In this document: positions 16,647 through 24,598 of the stretch, piece by piece
Numbering within the stretch: position 1 is the stretch's first letter
Layout of the letters: every line of letters begins with the position of its first letter
NCBI GenBank assembly: GCA_014860585.1
Contig: JACZJL010000002.1
Span: forward strand, 1 to 51,165
From: Bacteroidales bacterium
Lineage (GTDB): Bacteria; Bacteroidota; Bacteroidia; Bacteroidales; 4484-276
Direction of reading: 5' to 3'
DNA: 51,165 bases
Made by a program: the position numbers and the translations under genes
Notes under the pieces: model-generated
Told to the model about the DNA's origin: nothing
Database searches by the model: none
The model's input: the letters and a program-made list of their open reading frames with translations, nothing else

Positions 16647-18818
16647 ATGAAAAAGAAGATTCTGTTTTGGACGCTGGGGGTAATTCTTTTGGTTATTGTA
16701 ATCAGCCTGGTTTTGCTTCCAGGTATTATCAGGCGCTATGCCGTAAAACACAGCAAGGAACTGGTCGGGCGACAGATTGAACTGGCCAATCTCAGGGTTA
16801 ACTACTTCACCGGTAAAATCCTGATGACTGATTTTATACTGTTTGAGGCCAACGGGGAGGATGAGTTTGTTTCATTTGATACCTTACTTATCAGGTTGAA
16901 ACCGTTTAAGCTGCTTAAAGATGAATTTGTGATGGACCGGTTTTATATCAGCGGGTTGTCGGCAAAAGTAATTCAATATGATTCAACATTCAACTTCGAC
17001 GACCTGGTTGCATTCCACTCATCCGAAGGCGATTCGGCAGTCACAGACACTACATCTTCATCGTCTTTTAAATTTCATCTGTCAAATATTGAATTCAAAC
17101 ATTCCCAATTGGAGTTTGATAACAGAAGCCTTGGAGATACCAAGATGCTCAGCGACATCTCATTTTTTATCCCTTACATCGGGTGGAACCAGAGCGAGAA
17201 AAGTGAAGCAGGCCTCCGTTTTTCGTTCAGGGATGAAGGATTTTTTGAGTCATCCATCAATGTTGATCCGGTGGGAGGCGATTTTGACGCCAAAATAGTC
17301 ATCAATAACCTGCAGCTGGATTCTTTCAGGGCGTACACTACCGATTACATCAATATCAATGAGTTAAGAGGACAATTAAACTGCATGGTTGACATTGCAG
17401 GGAATATCAATGCAGCAGAAAAATCTATTGTTTCGGGGACTGTTGAAGTGAATGACTTCATGATGTCTGACACGAAAAGTAAGGAGTTTCTGGGCGCCGC
17501 CAAGGTGGATTGCAGGTTACAATCAATTGATTACTATAATAATAGCTATATCATCGATTCATTGATCTTTACCCAGCCTTATGTTTATTTTGAACTGGAT
17601 ACGGCAACCAACAACTTTTTCGAAATATTCAACATCACCTTTGATGAAGAGGAGTCAGATTTTACGGAAGAGGTTACAAACCAGGATACTGATCCATCGC
17701 TTTTTTATGCCATTAATCATCTGGTCATAAGGAGGGGAGTGATGGATTACAGGGATAATCTTACCGGCGAAGCATTTGACTACAGCCTCAGCGAGATCGA
17801 AATGCATACCGACAGCATCCTGAGTACATCCGACTGGTTGAATATTTATTCTACCATGCTCCTTAACAACAGGGGAAAGCTTGTGGCAGAAGTGGGTTTA
17901 GATCCTTCAAATCCTTATGAAATCATTCTCGATTATACCATCACCGGGTTTCAGCTTAGCGACCTGAACATTTACTCGAGGTTTTACATGGGGTTCCCGG
18001 TTTTGTATGGCGACATGTATTACCGGAGCCACACCGAAATCATCAAAAATCAGCTTACGAGCGAGAACAAGCTGATTATTCAACATGCTGAACTTGGCGA
18101 AAAATCAGGTGGCTTGTATGATTTACCGGTAAAATTTGCTCTTTTTCTGCTAAAAGACAGAAAAGGGGTGATTGACCTTGATATCCCCGTCAGAGGTGAT
18201 TTGAACGATCCGACAGTCAGCATTGGCAAAATCGTTTGGAATACCTTCAAAAATCTTATCGTTAAAATTGCCACTGCACCTTTTGATTTTCTGGCACGGG
18301 TAATAAGCGCAGATCCAAGCGATATCAAGGCTATCGAATACGATTATCTCGACACCACTTTCACTGCAAAGAGACAGCATCAAATTGATCTGCTTCTTGA
18401 GCTCGAACAAAAAAAAGGTGGGTTGGTGATTGAACTGGTTTATTTCAATGATGTGGAAAAGGAAAAAGATCAGATAGCCATCAATGAAGCAGGGAAGATT
18501 TTTATGGCAAAAACTGGTAAGGATTATATGAAGGATGAAGACGAATTTATTGAATTCCTGAAAGTTGAAGCAAAATCAGATTCCCTTGAAATCCTTGATG
18601 CCTCAAAAGTGATCATCCCTGCGACAGCCCTTGATTCATTGGCTGATTTATTCGCAAACACCCGCAGAAACAGCCTCGAAAATTATCTTCGGGCAACGAG
18701 TGATTCAACACAAATTCAATTTATCAATCCTGACCCGAGATCTCCAAAAAATGTGGGTAGTTTCCCTCAGTTCGAAATTAAGTACTCCATGTCATCTGAG
18801 CAACTGGAGAAAAGATAA
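16647..18818 (+). CDS. AsmA/DUF748-like large envelope protein
   Basis: A 723-residue protein with one N-terminal transmembrane anchor (residues 4-27) and a long beta-rich periplasmic part. Features such as L-A-N-L-R-V-N-Y-F-T-G-K-I and repeated segments near residues 40-110 fit the AsmA/DUF748 group, thought to bridge the envelope and help move lipid. V-R-G-D-L-N-D-P-T-V-S-I-G-K near residue 515 is the characteristic C-terminal AsmA-type stretch. A TAACTTTG -7-like box occurs 28 bases before the start. Read with the sulfatase and HAD genes it may be the last member of a plus-strand set, but it has its own promoter candidate. Exact role unknown. Confidence 0.75.
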   Translation: MKKKILFWTLGVILLVIVISLVLLPGIIRRYAVKHSKELVGRQIELANLRVNYFTGKILMTDFILFEANGEDEFVSFDTLLIRLKPFKLLKDEFVMDRFYISGLSAKVIQYDSTFNFDDLVAFHSSEGDSAVTDTTSSSSFKFHLSNIEFKHSQLEFDNRSLGDTKMLSDISFFIPYIGWNQSEKSEAGLRFSFRDEGFFESSINVDPVGGDFDAKIVINNLQLDSFRAYTTDYININELRGQLNCMVDIAGNINAAEKSIVSGTVEVNDFMMSDTKSKEFLGAAKVDCRLQSIDYYNNSYIIDSLIFTQPYVYFELDTATNNFFEIFNITFDEEESDFTEEVTNQDTDPSLFYAINHLVIRRGVMDYRDNLTGEAFDYSLSEIEMHTDSILSTSDWLNIYSTMLLNNRGKLVAEVGLDPSNPYEIILDYTITGFQLSDLNIYSRFYMGFPVLYGDMYYRSHTEIIKNQLTSENKLIIQHAELGEKSGGLYDLPVKFALFLLKDRKGVIDLDIPVRGDLNDPTVSIGKIVWNTFKNLIVKIATAPFDFLARVISADPSDIKAIEYDYLDTTFTAKRQHQIDLLLELEQKKGGLVIELVYFNDVEKEKDQIAINEAGKIFMAKTGKDYMKDEDEFIEFLKVEAKSDSLEILDASKVIIPATALDSLADLFANTRRNSLENYLRATSDSTQIQFINPDPRSPKNVGSFPQFEIKYSMSSEQLEKR

Positions 18819-18889
18819 TTGTTAGAACCTTATTTAAACGATAGTTGCAGCCAATTTAGGACGAAACTACACAAAACCAGTTGACAAAA

Positions 18890-18924
18890 AAAAATCACAA
18901 AAGCCGTAACCCTTGTGATTTTTT
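18890..18924. terminator. Bidirectional terminator hairpin
   Basis: An 11-base perfect stem (AAAAATCACAA / TTGTGATTTTT) around a 12-base loop, with A- and T-runs at both sides. It lies between two convergent genes, as expected of a terminator shared by both strands. Confidence 0.75.
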
Positions 18925-18948
18925 AAAAATGAACATAAAGTTCTATGA

Positions 18949-19818
18949 TTATGCAGAAACACCACCCAAAACCGAATCGAGTTGCATTTCTTTCAAAATT
19001 CTGTCTTGTATAGGTTGCGTTAGCTTGTTGATTTCATCTGTGCCCCAGGAGATACCTACTACGGTTCTTGTAGGCCTTTTGCCAGCAGGCATTTCTGCCA
19101 GTTTCATATAAGCATCCACTACCCATTGTGGGTCGGGTGAGCCTTCACTTTGTAACATTTGAGCAAAACTCTCGCCCATTACTTTAGGAACACCAGCCAA
19201 CTCACCATAAGATTCCAAAACTTCGCTATGTCCGGGTACTTGACCTGAAGCCAAAAGCCCCGTACCAAATGGTCCTGGCTCCACCAGTACGATATCCACA
19301 CCAAAGGGTGAAACTTCATAGCGCAAAGCCTGCGAATATCCTTCTAAAGCGTGTTTGGTAGCGGTATAGGTTCCAAAAAACGGTGGCGACATACGACCTA
19401 CCAACGATGAAGTATTGATAATTAAACCTGAACCAGCTTTACGCATAGACGGTAAAACAGCTTGCATCACTCTGATGGCTCCAAAATAATTGGTTTCCAT
19501 TTGAAATTTTGCTTGCTCAACGCTGAATGCTTCGGTAATGCCTAAATACATTATCCCTGCATTGTTGATAAGAATATCAATATTTCCTGCTTCTGCAAAA
19601 ATATTAGCCATTGCTTCCTTTACAGATGTATCTTTTGTGACATCCATATCTACGACTTTGATGTGGGCAGAATGTCCTTCTAATTCTGTTTTTGCAGTAG
19701 CATTTTTCCCGTTTGGATTACGCATTGTTGCAAAAACCTGATGGCCTTTGTCGGCAAAATCTTTAGCGGCCTTTAAGCCAAATCCGTTACTGCTTCCTGT
19801 GATGATTACATTTTTCAT
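18949..19818 (-). CDS. Short-chain dehydrogenase/reductase (SDR)
   Basis: A 289-residue NAD(P)-dependent oxidoreductase of the classical SDR type. The Rossmann motif is T-G-S-S-N-G-F-G at residue 7, the N-N-A-G motif is near 88, and catalytic Tyr and Lys sit in Y-T-A-T-K around 155. V-E-P-G-P-F-G-T follows. The substrate is unknown. It lies eight bases after the SnoaL-like gene and shares its promoter region, which faces an HxlR regulator; SDR/HxlR pairings often serve detoxification of aldehydes or quinones. Confidence 0.92.
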   Translation of the reverse strand: MKNVIITGSSNGFGLKAAKDFADKGHQVFATMRNPNGKNATAKTELEGHSAHIKVVDMDVTKDTSVKEAMANIFAEAGNIDILINNAGIMYLGITEAFSVEQAKFQMETNYFGAIRVMQAVLPSMRKAGSGLIINTSSLVGRMSPPFFGTYTATKHALEGYSQALRYEVSPFGVDIVLVEPGPFGTGLLASGQVPGHSEVLESYGELAGVPKVMGESFAQMLQSEGSPDPQWVVDAYMKLAEMPAGKRPTRTVVGISWGTDEINKLTQPIQDRILKEMQLDSVLGGVSA

Positions 19819-19826
19819 TTTTGATA

Positions 19827-20729
19827 TTATTTAAAATTAAACATTCCATTATTATTCGCCATTCCTTCTGTAGGAATCTCCTGAATCACATCCCAATGCT
19901 CTACGATTTTACCGCCTTTCATTCTGAAGAGGTCATAAAATACGTGTTTTTTCCCACCATTCCATTCGCCTTCGCTTACTGTAAGCACGAAGTTTCCTTC
20001 ACCCAACACTTTATGGATTTTGGTGTATTTAAACATATTGTTTTGAGAAGTGAGATACTCTACTGCTTCTACTATTCCACTCAATCCGTCTTTGATTTGT
20101 GGGTTGTGTTGATGGTATTCTTCTGCACTGATGTATTCAGATATTTTACTCGGATTTTTACCCATCAATACATCTTCTACTAGAGATACTGCCAATGCCT
20201 TGTTCGCTTCGGTTTTGTCCAGGTCTTCTGCAGTTACAGGGCCATCGGTTTGTGATCTTCCGCTGGCTGTTTCTTTTACAAGGACAGTCATAGCGTCCCA
20301 ATGTTCAGCTACTTTTCCGTTTTCATCTACACGGATAATGTCGAATGCCACCATTTCATCTGCTCCAAAAGGTTTGGCATTTTTCCAGATGTTGTGCATA
20401 AACACATAGTTGCCATCTTGAAACATTCTCACGTTTTCAGCATATGTTCCGTGTTCTTTTAAGACGGGTAGCAATTTGATAAACGGTTCAAGTCCGGTGG
20501 GAACAAACGGATTGTGCTGAATATAATCAGCATTTGCAAATTTGCGCATTGTTTCAGCGTCTTGTTTAGCAACAGCACCTAAGAAAGTGCCTACGATTTC
20601 TTTGTTGGTCATTGATTTTGTTTTTGATGAATTATCCTCGCTTGTTGATTTAGAATGATTCGTGCCACAGGAAGCGAGAATGCCTGATAACACAAATACG
20701 CTTATTACTTTTCTCATTGTTTTTGTCAT
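19827..20729 (-). CDS. Lipoprotein with two SnoaL-like (NTF2 fold) domains
   Basis: The 300-residue protein has a signal ending L-A-S-C-G (lipobox Cys21) and two related alpha+beta domains: residues ~45-165, with Y-I-Q-H-N-P-F and V-A-E-H-W-D-A-M, and ~175-290, with Y-H-Q-H-N-P-Q and I-V-E-H-W-D-V-I. The Q-H-N-P and E-H-W-D signatures are those of SnoaL-like polyketide-cyclase-fold proteins, duplicated here within one chain. Most members lack proven enzymatic roles. It is co-directional with the SDR and probably in the same transcript. An alternative start four codons later is equally plausible. Confidence 0.85.
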   Translation of the reverse strand: MTKTMRKVISVFVLSGILASCGTNHSKSTSEDNSSKTKSMTNKEIVGTFLGAVAKQDAETMRKFANADYIQHNPFVPTGLEPFIKLLPVLKEHGTYAENVRMFQDGNYVFMHNIWKNAKPFGADEMVAFDIIRVDENGKVAEHWDAMTVLVKETASGRSQTDGPVTAEDLDKTEANKALAVSLVEDVLMGKNPSKISEYISAEEYHQHNPQIKDGLSGIVEAVEYLTSQNNMFKYTKIHKVLGEGNFVLTVSEGEWNGGKKHVFYDLFRMKGGKIVEHWDVIQEIPTEGMANNNGMFNFK

Positions 20730-20843
20730 TTGATAAAAAATATTACTTTTGTTTCGCCAGCAAAATTATTAAATTACTTTCAAAAGACAAGTAAAATTGA
20801 AAAAAGTTCATTTTAGAAATAAAATTTAACATAGCCTTAACAT

Positions 20844-21287
20844 ATGCGATCGGATTTCAGATGTAATTGCCCGTTTACTTCAGCCCTGGATGTTTTGGGC
20901 GATAAGTGGATGTTGGTTATTGTAAAGCAGATGCTGATACAAGACAAGGAAACTTTTAAGGACTTTACGGAAAGTGAGGAAGCCATTGCTACCAATATTC
21001 TTTCGGCCAAGCTTAAACTCCTGGAAGAACTTGGGATCATCATCAAAACAAAACCACCTAATAATAAAAAGACCAACCTCTATCTTTTAACTGATAAGGG
21101 ATTGGCTTTGACACCTATACTTGTAGAGCTTGCAATCTGGAGCGATAATCACCTTAGAGACATCCATCCGACTATTGTGAATGGAGAAGCAATGGGATTT
21201 CTGCGGGATGACAAAGCAGCTTTTGCAAGTGTGTTAGAGAAAAAATACAGGGAAAAACTGGCTACAAGAGCACTTACACGTAAGTAG
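20844..21287 (+). CDS. HxlR-family transcriptional regulator
   Basis: The 147-residue winged-helix protein shows the HxlR pattern: R-C-N-C-P-F-T-S-A-L-D-V-L-G-D-K-W at the N-terminus with a conserved cysteine, then A-T-N-I-L-S-A-K-L-K-L-L-E and Y-L-L-T-D-K-G. HxlR proteins often respond to electrophiles or oxidants through the N-terminal cysteine. It is divergent from the SnoaL/SDR genes, with 114 bases between, and probably controls them and itself. Confidence 0.9.
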   Translation: MRSDFRCNCPFTSALDVLGDKWMLVIVKQMLIQDKETFKDFTESEEAIATNILSAKLKLLEELGIIIKTKPPNNKKTNLYLLTDKGLALTPILVELAIWSDNHLRDIHPTIVNGEAMGFLRDDKAAFASVLEKKYREKLATRALTRK

Positions 21288-21307
21288 TGGTTTGTTGCTT
21301 CGCAGGA

Positions 21308-21380
21308 CCCGCCTGCTCTACTTTACTGACGGGCAGGCAGGAAACGCTAAATTTGAAGTTAAGTTACCCGCGCGTGCGGG
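21308..21380. repeat. GC-rich inverted-repeat tract, possible interspersed element
   Basis: Two GC-rich hairpin units lie in the 256-base gap before cytochrome b: GCCTGC (21311-21316) against GCAGGC (21333-21338), and CCCGC-GCGT-GCGGG at 21367-21380. The composition stands out from the neighbours. It resembles the short GC palindromes scattered in Bacteroidota genomes, though copy number cannot be judged here. The rest of the gap to 21543 contains no gene I can support. Confidence 0.35.
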
Positions 21381-21543
21381 ATTAAGTACTAAAAATCTCT
21401 GCCTGCGTTTAGATGAGGCACGTTTTGATCAGTTTATACAAGTAGTTTACGCGAAAGATTTCCAGTCGGATATTTCTATTAACTTTGGAACCTCAAACCA
21501 ATGTGTTTATTGAGTGGCAGGTTAAACTACTGGCGTTTTATTC

Positions 21544-22788
21544 ATGCGAAATATTCTCTTACATCTTCATCCACCAAGGGTAAACGAAGCCTCCATCCAA
21601 CTCAACCGTACGTTCGGTCTTGGCGGGATGGCCGCTCTGCTGATTGTAATCCAGATTTTTACCGGAATCCTGCTGCGGTTCAACTACACGCCATCGGTGG
21701 CCGAAGCTTACGACTCAGTGTTGTTTCTCACTAGGAATATCCCGTTTGGCGCTTTTATGCGAAACATTCATTACTGGGGAGGTGTTTTTCTGCTGCTGAT
21801 TGCCTTTTCGCATTTTCTCAGGGTATTCTTTACCGGCGCTTACAGGGAAAAAAGAAAGGTAAACTGGCTATTCGGGCTAGTGCTCCTGGTGTTGATTGTT
21901 TTCCTGAATTTCACAGGTTATCTACTCCCCTGGGATCAGCTGGCTTACTGGGCTATTAACGTCAGCACCAATATTGTCGGATATTTACCGCTGATCGGGG
22001 ATAACCTTCAGCGATGGATTGTCGGTGGTGATGAGCTGAATGCAGGCACATTGCAGACATTTTTCAATTTTCACACCGCCGTTTTGCCATTTTTAATTGT
22101 GGTAATTTCAGTTTACCATTTCTGGCGGGTGCGCAAAGCCGGAGGAGTCCTGGTTCCGGCGACCAATGAAAAGATTAACATGGTTCCGGTGATGCCTGAT
22201 CTTGTGTACAAGGAATTCATCGTTTCCCTTGTCCTGATTGCAGTTTTGTTCCTATTTTCAGCACTTTTCAATGCGCCGCTGCTCGAAAAGGCCAATCCGG
22301 CTTACAGCCCAAACCCCACCAAAGCCCCGTGGTACTTTGCCGGTGTGCAGGAGTTGCTTATGCATTTTCATCCCTTTTTCGCTGCTTTTGTAATCCCAAT
22401 TGGAGCCATGGTGTTTTTTGCGTGGATTCCATTTTTGAAAGATAATGAACCACCACAAGGGCGTTGGTTTATTTCGGAAAAAGGAAAGCAATCCGCCAGA
22501 TCCACGGCAATTTTTGCTGCTGCTGTAACGCTTTCCGGGATTCTGTTTAATGAATATGTCCTCAATTTCGAAATACTGCTACCGGCCATCCCTGCTGTGA
22601 TCACCAACGGAGCAATACCCATTTTTATCCTGCTGGTTTTTGTGGCCGGTTTTTACAGGTTACATATTAAGTGCCTGATGCTTTCGAAAGAGGAGCTGGT
22701 GCAGGTTGTTTTTGTGTTTATCATTGCGGCTTTCGTTGTACTGACAATTATAGGGGTGTTTTTTAGGGGAAAAGATATGGCGTTATGA
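21544..22788 (+). CDS. Cytochrome b of a menaquinol-oxidising bc/b6f-type complex
   Basis: A 414-residue membrane protein joining the b6-like N-terminal part and the subunit-IV-like C-terminal part. Haem ligand histidines occur as H-x13-H (R-N-I-H-Y-W to F-S-H-F-L-R) and H-x14-H (F-N-F-H-T-A to V-Y-H-F-W-R). The 14-residue spacing in the second pair is the b6 type, not the bc1 type. The quinol-site motif reads K-A-P-W-Y-F in place of P-E-W-Y, as in some low-potential menaquinol enzymes. The partner Rieske and multihaem cytochrome genes follow on the same strand, with an unrelated hydrolase gene between. Confidence 0.92.
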   Translation: MRNILLHLHPPRVNEASIQLNRTFGLGGMAALLIVIQIFTGILLRFNYTPSVAEAYDSVLFLTRNIPFGAFMRNIHYWGGVFLLLIAFSHFLRVFFTGAYREKRKVNWLFGLVLLVLIVFLNFTGYLLPWDQLAYWAINVSTNIVGYLPLIGDNLQRWIVGGDELNAGTLQTFFNFHTAVLPFLIVVISVYHFWRVRKAGGVLVPATNEKINMVPVMPDLVYKEFIVSLVLIAVLFLFSALFNAPLLEKANPAYSPNPTKAPWYFAGVQELLMHFHPFFAAFVIPIGAMVFFAWIPFLKDNEPPQGRWFISEKGKQSARSTAIFAAAVTLSGILFNEYVLNFEILLPAIPAVITNGAIPIFILLVFVAGFYRLHIKCLMLSKEELVQVVFVFIIAAFVVLTIIGVFFRGKDMAL

Positions 22789-22825
22789 TTAATTTTGTAA
22801 GGAATAATGATCTAAATAGTTTATT

Positions 22826-23932
22826 ATGAAAGCTTTAATATTAATAGCTGTACATGTTCTGTTTGGTTGTCAGGTAATTTTTTCACAGGTTACAACTAAC
22901 TGTTCAATCATTAGTTTAATGTCAGGTGATACAGTCGTTTTAGGGCGCAATCATGATGTAACCGTTCCGAATGGCCTTTTGGTCTTTAATCCCAGAAATA
23001 TTAATAAAGAAGGTTTTGAATTTCCGGATGAAGATATTCCACGATGGACATCGAAATATTCCAGCATCACATTAAATGTTTTTGGTGTTGGTTTTGCAAT
23101 TTGCGGGATGAACGAGAAGGGGCTTTCAATGGGACATGTCGGATTTGCCGAAGCCAAATACCCCTCAATCAAAGGCGCCCCCGTAATTGACCAGATTCAT
23201 TTCATCACCTACATGCTTGATAATTTTGCAAGTACTCATGAGGTAGTTTCGGCAGTAAATGAAATCAGTATTTCGGATGAATCAATTACCAGAGAGCATT
23301 ATTACGTTTGTGATGCAATTGGGCGTACAGCAATTTTAGAGCCGATTGAAGGCGAATGGGTTATATTCACCAATGAAACAATGCCTTATCCGATACTCAG
23401 CAACGATAATTATGAGCAGTCAATAAATTACCTGAAGGATTACCAGGGTTTTGGTGGGAACAGAATAATTCCCGAAAGGAATTTTGGTGTAGAAGAAATA
23501 ATGGCCATGGGGGCGACCTATATTCAAGATTTTCAAAATCATAAAAATCAGCATGTTGTAAAATCAGCATTTGAACTTTTAAATAATATCGGCTTCAATA
23601 AATTTCCTCCCCCAGAACATGTTGATGTTCCGCAGAATTATGGCACTCTTATTACAACTGTTTTCGATCTTAAAAATCTGATCGTTTATTTTAGAACTAA
23701 ATCGTACCCTGAAATTAAGATGGTTAGATTCGACCAATTCAAACCTGATTGTCCTGACCCGATTATGATGATGGAAGTCGAGACTGATAAAGAGGGTAAT
23801 GTCACCAATTCGTTTGAGAATTACACCTTTGAGAAAAACCTGCATTTTGTCAATGAGCGCCTGAAAAATGATGTTCCCGGTGATATAATCGAATTATTGG
23901 GTTCATACCCTGAAACATTTAAGTGTAAATGA
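22826..23932 (+). CDS. Ntn-hydrolase of the choloylglycine/linear amide hydrolase type
   Basis: The 368-residue protein has a signal peptide, then T-T-N-C-S-I-I-S near residue 27. The cysteine would become the N-terminal nucleophile after processing, as in bile salt hydrolase and penicillin V acylase. V-V-L-G-R-N-H-D near residue 38 and G-F-A-I-C-G-M-N-E-K-G-L-S near 95 match the family core. It hydrolyses linear amide bonds; the substrate is unknown. It lies between cytochrome b (37-base gap) and Rieske (130-base gap) genes on the same strand. Its lower GC suggests it was inserted later. Confidence 0.8.
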   Translation: MKALILIAVHVLFGCQVIFSQVTTNCSIISLMSGDTVVLGRNHDVTVPNGLLVFNPRNINKEGFEFPDEDIPRWTSKYSSITLNVFGVGFAICGMNEKGLSMGHVGFAEAKYPSIKGAPVIDQIHFITYMLDNFASTHEVVSAVNEISISDESITREHYYVCDAIGRTAILEPIEGEWVIFTNETMPYPILSNDNYEQSINYLKDYQGFGGNRIIPERNFGVEEIMAMGATYIQDFQNHKNQHVVKSAFELLNNIGFNKFPPPEHVDVPQNYGTLITTVFDLKNLIVYFRTKSYPEIKMVRFDQFKPDCPDPIMMMEVETDKEGNVTNSFENYTFEKNLHFVNERLKNDVPGDIIELLGSYPETFKCK

Positions 23933-24062
23933 AAAACCGTGATTTCAGCCAATATTTGCAAATGGATTATAAAAGTTTAACTGTAAACAGCATGATATTC
24001 CACATTTGGATTGAAAATTTGCTTTTAGTACATTCCAGACCAGGCGTGTTAAGGTTCACAAG

Positions 24063-24593
24063 ATGAAAGATTCGGAGAATAAACAACAGTCAATGGCAAC
24101 CAATGCCTCACTCCCAGATCGGATTACCCGCCAGGATTTTTTCCGTCGTGCCTGGAAATGGCTGGGAATTGTCGCTTCAGTTGAAGTGATTGCGATGGTT
24201 GCAGCCTATTCTTTTTCAGGTAAAAAGCAAAAAACGGCGCCTCCCGGGCAATTGTTTGCAGCTGGTCCGGTGGATGTATTTTCTCTCAACACTGTTACGG
24301 CATTTATGGGAGGACGATTTTACCTGGCACGGCAGCAGGACGGCGGATTCATCGCCCTGTCGCTCCGATGCACCCATCTGGGCTGTTCGGTAACCTGGGA
24401 GGAGGACAAGCAAAGGTTTATCTGCCCCTGCCATTCGTCTGCCTTCAACATCAAAGGAGAAGTTTTGAATCCCCCTGCAGCAAGGGCGCTCAGTTATTAT
24501 CCCGTTTACATCGAAAATGGCCTGGTGAAAGTAGATATCGGCGCTATCAAAAAACGAAATTCATTCGATAAAGATCAACTTGTTTATGCATAA
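24063..24593 (+). CDS. Rieske [2Fe-2S] iron-sulphur protein
   Basis: The 176-residue protein has one transmembrane anchor (residues ~36-52) and a Rieske domain. The cluster ligands are Cys103 and His105 in C-T-H-L-G-C and Cys121 and His124 in C-P-C-H-S-S; Cys108 and Cys123 would form the disulfide of high-potential Rieske proteins. It takes an electron from menaquinol at cytochrome b. A twin-arginine-like F-F-R-R-A-W before the anchor fits Tat insertion. The octahaem cytochrome begins five bases after its stop. Confidence 0.93.
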   Translation: MKDSENKQQSMATNASLPDRITRQDFFRRAWKWLGIVASVEVIAMVAAYSFSGKKQKTAPPGQLFAAGPVDVFSLNTVTAFMGGRFYLARQQDGGFIALSLRCTHLGCSVTWEEDKQRFICPCHSSAFNIKGEVLNPPAARALSYYPVYIENGLVKVDIGAIKKRNSFDKDQLVYA

Positions 24594-24598
24594 CCGCC

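Noticed and set aside
18949-21287. Regulator, SDR and SnoaL genes as a polyketide cluster
   Set aside because: There is no synthase or other biosynthetic gene; HxlR plus SDR fits a small stress-response unit better.
21292-21513. 73-codon plus-strand frame between HxlR and cytochrome b
   Set aside because: It runs through GC palindromes and shows no family-like pattern; better explained as repeat-rich intergenic DNA.
23945-24062. Palindrome ATTTGCAAAT before the Rieske gene
   Set aside because: Short and AT-rich, expected by chance; it differs from the zinc-operon palindrome.
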